From assembly GCF_019097595.1 (NCBI RefSeq), contig NC_080735.1:19895917-19959916 (forward strand): a stretch of 64,000 nucleotides of DNA, in the 5' to 3' direction. The position numbers were made by a program, and so were the translations under genes. Shown one piece after another: positions 59,701 through 64,000 of the stretch. Below the pieces are notes generated by a model, which was not told the DNA's origin, searched no databases, and saw only the letters and a program-made list of their open reading frames with translations. This DNA comes from Hemibagrus wyckioides. Its lineage: Eukaryota > Chordata > Actinopteri > Siluriformes > Bagridae. How positions within the stretch are numbered: the first letter of the stretch is position 1; each line of letters starts with the position of its first letter.

Positions 59701-60884
59701 TCTGAACTCTTGCTCGATATAAACTTCCTACAAGGCTTGTGTAGACTAACTGAGACCTGGCAATAATATAACGTTAATATATACGTGTCTTCAGTTATTT
59801 TGACAAAGAAAAAAAAACTTTTAATATAAGATGTGCAGACATGATTATATAACTATAATTATACAGGTTTTAGGAAGACTGTGATTATCTTGTTAACCAA
59901 TGGTGTCTAGTAAGATAAAAAAAAAAAAGTTGACACCGCTCACCTGTTTTGATGTTGTTGTAGTCAGTTGACTGAACTGTTGCTATAGTAACTGTGACAG
60001 AAAGAAAAAACATGTTTTCAGCGTATATACTGTAAGTAGCAGAGTTTAGTACCCTAAAGTTGTTTATTTTCCTAGAACAGCATGACCCAATCAATGATTA
60101 CACACTTTTCATTGTGTTTATATGAAACGTCCACTGTATGATCCATGCTATAGAAACATAGCTCAACTTCTGTAAGAGCTGCTGTTATAAAAAAATTAAT
60201 CAAAGCCTGATGATCAATCACAATTTTGTGCTGTGGCATAGGTGTGTCTACCTGCTGTAAATGTGGCATTGAATGTTATTGAGATAGCCCCCAGATAACT
60301 GATAGTAGATGGAGAATAAATGTGAGCTCTTGTGTTCAATGGTGAAGAACTCGTTGGTGCTGGGGAAAAAAAAGCATGAGTCATGTTACTTCTTTGAGTT
60401 TTCATTTTAGTGTTTTTCATTACTTTTATCTCAACATCTTACCATCTACAACTGTTAGGATGACCTTGGTATAGGTGTCAGTAACAGACCGGTCTACTGC
60501 ACACCAGTACTTCCCAGAGTCTGTCATTTTGAGGTCAGTAATAATCACAGTGAAGATGTTCCCTCTGTCCTGTAGCTCATACTTCGAAGGAGTAGGCTTG
60601 ACTGAGTCAACCACAACATCCTTCTCTTCTTTACACGGGTCCTTGCAGAAGTACTTCCTGTTACCTACTGCCCACACATGAGAGCACTCTATTGTCACTG
60701 ACTGTCCTGTATATCCATTGATTTTAAGCTCAGATGTTACAAAGCATTGTGCTGTGGAAAAGATTATAATTTATTAGAGTTTGAAGTGTCTCATATTTTA
60801 TTGCCAATCATTATTAAATAATAGAAGGTGCAACTCACCTGAGAGAAGGACACAAATAGCACAAAGAAGCAGCTTCATTATCAT
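56773..60884 (-). CDS. CD300/pIgR-like immunoglobulin receptor
   Basis: Coding exons: 60839-60884, 60443-60751, 60252-60359, 59944-59991, 59450-59539, 57014-57054, 56773-56931. They total 801 nt, 266 aa, open and phase-consistent. Signal MIMKLLLCAICVLLS; one V-type Ig domain about 16-118 with RKYFCKDPC and DSGKYWCAV, the extra-Cys pattern of CD300/pIgR (CMRF35-like) domains. A Ser/Thr-rich stalk follows to about 170, one TM helix about 175-197 (YLCVSVGVLLITSLVGILVF), and a 69-residue tail with Y244 (PSDYENFL) and Y260 (HNIYTVHC). No TM charge for adaptor pairing is visible. The Tyr motifs do not fit the strict ITIM rule but could be docking sites. The family acts on leukocytes, binding lipids or Ig. 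The exact orthologue is unknown. Confidence 0.85.
57460..57800. other. unidentified repeat-like stretch in the long CD300-like intron
   Basis: Opens TGTGTCGGAACCCAGATCCC and contains a CAACCGGTTTTATTTAG segment, a makeup suggesting an LTR-type fragment. No coding or clear ends are visible. The rest of the intron from 57055 to 59449 is AT-rich without recognisable features. Confidence 0.25.
59416..59444. repeat. (GT)n microsatellite abutting a splice donor
   Basis: Lies immediately intronic to the donor of the TM exon (GTAAGACACAC on the minus strand), so length changes fall inside the first intron bases. Confidence 0.9.
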
Positions 60885-61906
60885 CTTAAACCTTCTTGAG
60901 ACAATTATTAAGTGTGGAAATCACCATCACTCGAGCTGAACAAGTCACACCCTATGGTTCAGTTAAAGGAAGTGACATTGTCCTACGTTCAGTTTTGCTG
61001 AAATTTTCACCACAAGCACACCCACCATGTATATGCAGTATTTCTTACATATATCAACATTCACTTACTCAAACCTCTACAGCTTTATTATTATATTACG
61101 ATTTAGATTAATTGTGTTTAAGTTCTTCTGTTTCTTTTTCTATATTTTTATAAGTTATTTTTTTCATTTGCATCCATTTAAATTTCCCAGCAACTGAATA
61201 AGTAAAGTATGAAAATATAATATACATTTTAAATGTAAGATTTATAATTATTGTTATCCTCATTTGTGCTTACAATTATATTCATGGTACCTGCTATGGT
61301 TTTCCATTTAATGATAAGTGTTTTCAAATTTTTGTCTACGCTGCACAGTCTGATTTGTGAAAGTGGAAACACATTGCACCCAAGCCATTTTCCCCAGGAA
61401 ACCACCCCCAACCCTGTCAGTGTGAGGTGTAAAGAAACTGCATTACTGTACTACAGGACTACTCAACACTAACACTTCCTTTTAAAATAAAAGTTTAAGA
61501 GGACAGGAAAACATATCATAATATCCATAAAATAAACAAATGTAAGTTATTTAAAATGAAACAGTTTTAAACATATACAGTTTTTCACTGCATGTGTTTA
61601 GTGGTTTGGGTTTGATGCTGACTGTGCTGTGTGTTTAACTTCCTACTTTGCTGAGTCAGTGGGTTCACCTTTTCACATATGTGGTCTGAGATGATTTAAA
61701 AAAAAAAAACCCTGTACACAGTATAGACACAGTGTTCTGCTAACATGTTTGTAAAAGCCATTAACATATTTAAGGTTTAATTCATTTCATGAATAAATTT
61801 GGTGTCATTAATTTGCTTTTGTATAAAACACAGGAAGCAATAAATACACAAGCATGCAATACATTACCCAGAATTGAGGAAGAAGTATTTTAGAAAACTC
61901 TTAGAG

Positions 61907-61974
61907 GGCGGCACAATGGCTTAGTAGTAGCTTTTAGGCTGACTGGAGACTCTAAATTGCCCGTAGAGTGTGAA

Positions 61975-62006
<32 letters not shown>

Positions 62007-62055
62007 TGTGTGTGTGTGTGTGTGTGAATGTGTGTGTGTGTGTGTGTGTGTGTGA

Positions 62056-62091
<36 letters not shown>

Positions 62092-62210
62092 CCTGTGATG
62101 GGTTGGCACTCCGTCCAGGGTGTATCCTGCCTTGATACCTGATGACGCCTGAGATAGGCACAGGCCCCCGTGACCTGAGGATAGATCAGATAAGCGGTAC
62201 AGACAATGAA
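61907..62210 (+). mobile_element. tRNA-derived SINE with internal (GT)n
   Basis: Opens GGGCGGCACAATGGCTTAG; after the (GT)n/(GAATGTGT) block it continues CTCCGTCCAGGGTGTATCCT and ends AGATAAGCGGTACAGACAAT, the well-known fish SINE body. The 5' half is deleted. The repeat block gives spurious His-Thr open frames on the minus strand. Confidence 0.75.
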
Positions 62211-62557
62211 ATGAAAAAAAAAAGTATTAAGAGAGCTATATGACAATTTCCTCAGCTAAAACAGGAAACAAAACAATGTGGTACACATGATGTCTTAACC
62301 ACACACTCAGATGGCAGTTTCACTCATAAATTCAATGTCTACATTTCCTGTACATAAAGAGGCTCAGAGTCATTTCTTTTAACATTTATAATGTCAAACT
62401 ACCCATGTGTAAATGTGTTTCATACAGCTATAGTATCATTTTTATGGGTTTCCTTTCATAGTTTTTGTATATTTTGATTTGTTAATGTATTTATTTGTGA
62501 CAATGCTGAACCACTGACCAGTGTTCATTAGGTTCTAAAACTGCATTTTGTTGTTTT

Positions 62558-62589
<32 letters not shown>

Positions 62590-62590
62590 T
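62558..62590. repeat. (TTTC)n microsatellite
   Basis: Eight or so tetranucleotide units. Confidence 0.9.
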
Positions 62591-62619
62591 GAGACTCAGG
62601 AAGAAGCTCACAAACTTTG

Positions 62620-63350
62620 TAGGTTGTGAGTATTTGATATCATGGATATGGGACCTTGAAAAGAGCATAGTCAACTGAGTAAACCAGCTCACCCTCCAGC
62701 CTAAATCTTCTTCATCAACCCCACAGAAGAGGGAACCCCATCTGCCACACCTGGAGCGCTTTGCAGATAAACCAAATCTCTGCTGGCCCTTTCTCATGCA
62801 GTAAGCAGTGATCTTCGAACTTCACCCATTGTCATTTCTGACCGACTGGACCTGGGTTGCCTATGTGATTTCCCTGCTTTCTGGAAAGCCTTGACTCTGG
62901 GTGACAGTCTTCTCTGTGCTCCTGCTTTGATGCCTTCTCACATAAGCTATGCAAGGTATTCAACCCCTCTGTTCCTAAGAAAGAGGCGTTCAAGTCCCAC
63001 TTCGAGATCTCGGGCGGGTGACCAATGGCCATGTATGCGGTACACTTCTGGACCACAGCATCTGACTGTGAATGGAATTCAGACACACTCTACAATGTCT
63101 TCTACTGAGGCCTCACATCAGAGATCAAGGACAAACACACTGCCCGTGAATTACCTAAGGACCTTGACAAACTCATTAATCAGATTGTCAGAGCCCATGC
63201 AGATTGTTTATCATTGACTCACCAAGGCTGAGAGGGAGTGATGACATGCTGGCAGCTTATGCCTGTATGGCCAGGCCACATCGTCGATTCATGTCCCGTA
63301 AAAAAGAGGGCTTATTGCTGAGGGAGGGCCCGGTCCTCGTCTAAACCCCT
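62620..63350 (+). mobile_element. decayed LTR-retrotransposon gag-like stretch
   Basis: Less AT-rich than its surroundings. Short plus-strand fragments in several frames resemble the gag region of Ty3/gypsy-type elements, including a degraded region where the zinc knuckle would lie near 63240-63290. Many stops and frameshifts. No LTR or pol was found nearby. Confidence 0.4.
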
Positions 63351-63474
63351 GCTTCAAAATTCAAAACACAATCTTGCCGCCTTTGTTGACTCTGAAGTGG
63401 ACACGGAATTCCTTGATTAGGAGCTAACCCAACTGGGCCCACAGATGGAACTACTCCCTGAAACCCTGCAAGTA

Positions 63475-64000
63475 CAGTATCTTACAAAAGTGAGTACACC
63501 CCTCACATTTTTGTAAATATTTTATTATATTTTTTCATGTGACAACACTGAAGAAATGACACTCTGCTCCAATGTAAACTAGTGAGTGTCCAGCCTGTAT
63601 AACAGTGTAAATTTACTCTCCCCTCAAAATAACTCAACACACAGACATTAATGTCCAAACTGTTGGCAACAAAAGTAAATACACCCCTAAATGGAAATGT
63701 CCAAATTGGGCCCAAAGTGTCAATATTTTGTGTGGCCACCATTATTTTCCAGCACTGCCTTAACCCTCTTGGGCATGGAGTTCACCAGCACTTCACAGGT
63801 TTCCACTGGAGTCCTCTTCCACTCCTCCATGTTGACATCAAAGAGCTGGTGGATGTTAGAGACCTTGCGCTCTCCCGCCTTCCATTTGAGGATGCCCCAC
63901 AGATGCTCAATAGGGTTTAGGTCTGGAGACATGCTTGGCCAGTCCATCACCTTTACCCTCAGCTTCTTTAGCAAAGCAGTGGTCATCTTGGAGGTCTGTT
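63475..64000 (-). mobile_element. Tc1-like transposon, cut by the window end
   Basis: The left terminus CAGTATCTTACAAAAGTGAG follows a TA. A second AAAAGTAAATACACCCCT motif lies at about 63671, as in Tc1 families with repeated termini. The transposase gene begins beyond the window. Confidence 0.85.
63720..64000 (-). CDS. Tc1-like transposase, C-terminal part
   Basis: The frame is open from the window end to a stop at 63720, with [18 protein letters not shown] holding the last catalytic Glu, and ends GGHTKY, the normal Tc1 C-terminus. The N-terminal two thirds lie outside the window, so intactness cannot be judged. Confidence 0.8.
   Translation of the reverse strand, partial: QTSKMTTALLKKLRVKVMDWPSMSPDLNPIEHLWGILKWKAGERKVSNIHQLFDVNMEEWKRTPVETCEVLVNSMPKRVKAVLENNGGHTKY

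Noticed and set aside
61890..62246. His-Thr repeat open frames
   Set aside because: Produced by (GT)n inside a SINE.

Overview
The window looks like teleost nuclear DNA. It is AT-rich and its genes are split by spliceosomal introns. It holds many Tc1-like transposons, fish-type SINEs, non-LTR and LTR retrotransposon pieces, and abundant microsatellites. The repeat mix resembles that of catfish-like ostariophysans, but the species is a guess. All host genes found lie on the minus strand.

Three tandem adhesion G-protein-coupled receptor (aGPCR) genes fill most of the window. Gene A (14799 to 2270) can be read as one open frame of 23 coding exons, 1006 aa. It runs signal peptide, three consecutive GAIN/GPS modules, then seven TM segments. 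Only the membrane-proximal GPS keeps an autoproteolysis triad (H-M-S); the outer two read S-L-T and R-V-G. Gene B (26464 to 16467, 16 exons, 695 aa) and gene C (53783 to 41822, 16 exons, 692 aa) are younger duplicates of each other. Each has a signal peptide, a D8C/uromodulin-like domain, an EGF-like domain, one GAIN with canonical H-L-S GPS, and 7TM. Their 5' flank, signal exons and 7TM exons are nearly identical, while their ectodomain exons have diverged.

At 60884 to 56773 lies an intact 7-exon CD300/pIgR-like immunoglobulin receptor gene (266 aa) with a tyrosine-containing cytoplasmic tail. A decayed duplicate of its TM exon lies just downstream. The neighbourhood is therefore a cluster of probable leukocyte-type surface receptors. 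That cell type is inferred from the families and is not shown by the sequence.

The spacer between B and C (26.9 to 41.6 kb) is made of mobile DNA. It holds a solo-LTR-like element carrying a 33-copy 15-bp minisatellite, several Tc1 derivatives, and an ~8.15-kb CACTA/Mirage/Chapaev-type transposon (33229-41378). That transposon has matching CACTG termini flanked by TA and two decayed genes: a zinc-finger transposase and a PB1/SAMD3-like gene. B intron 8 carries a full-length Tc1 with an uninterrupted transposase; the matching site in C is empty. C introns carry a CR1/L2/Rex-like LINE with a nested solo LTR, and an RTE-like fragment. The right edge holds a tRNA-type SINE, a decayed gag-like stretch and a Tc1 element cut by the window end.

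Exon boundaries were deduced by eye from paralogue alignment, GT/AG sites and phase. No transcript data were available.
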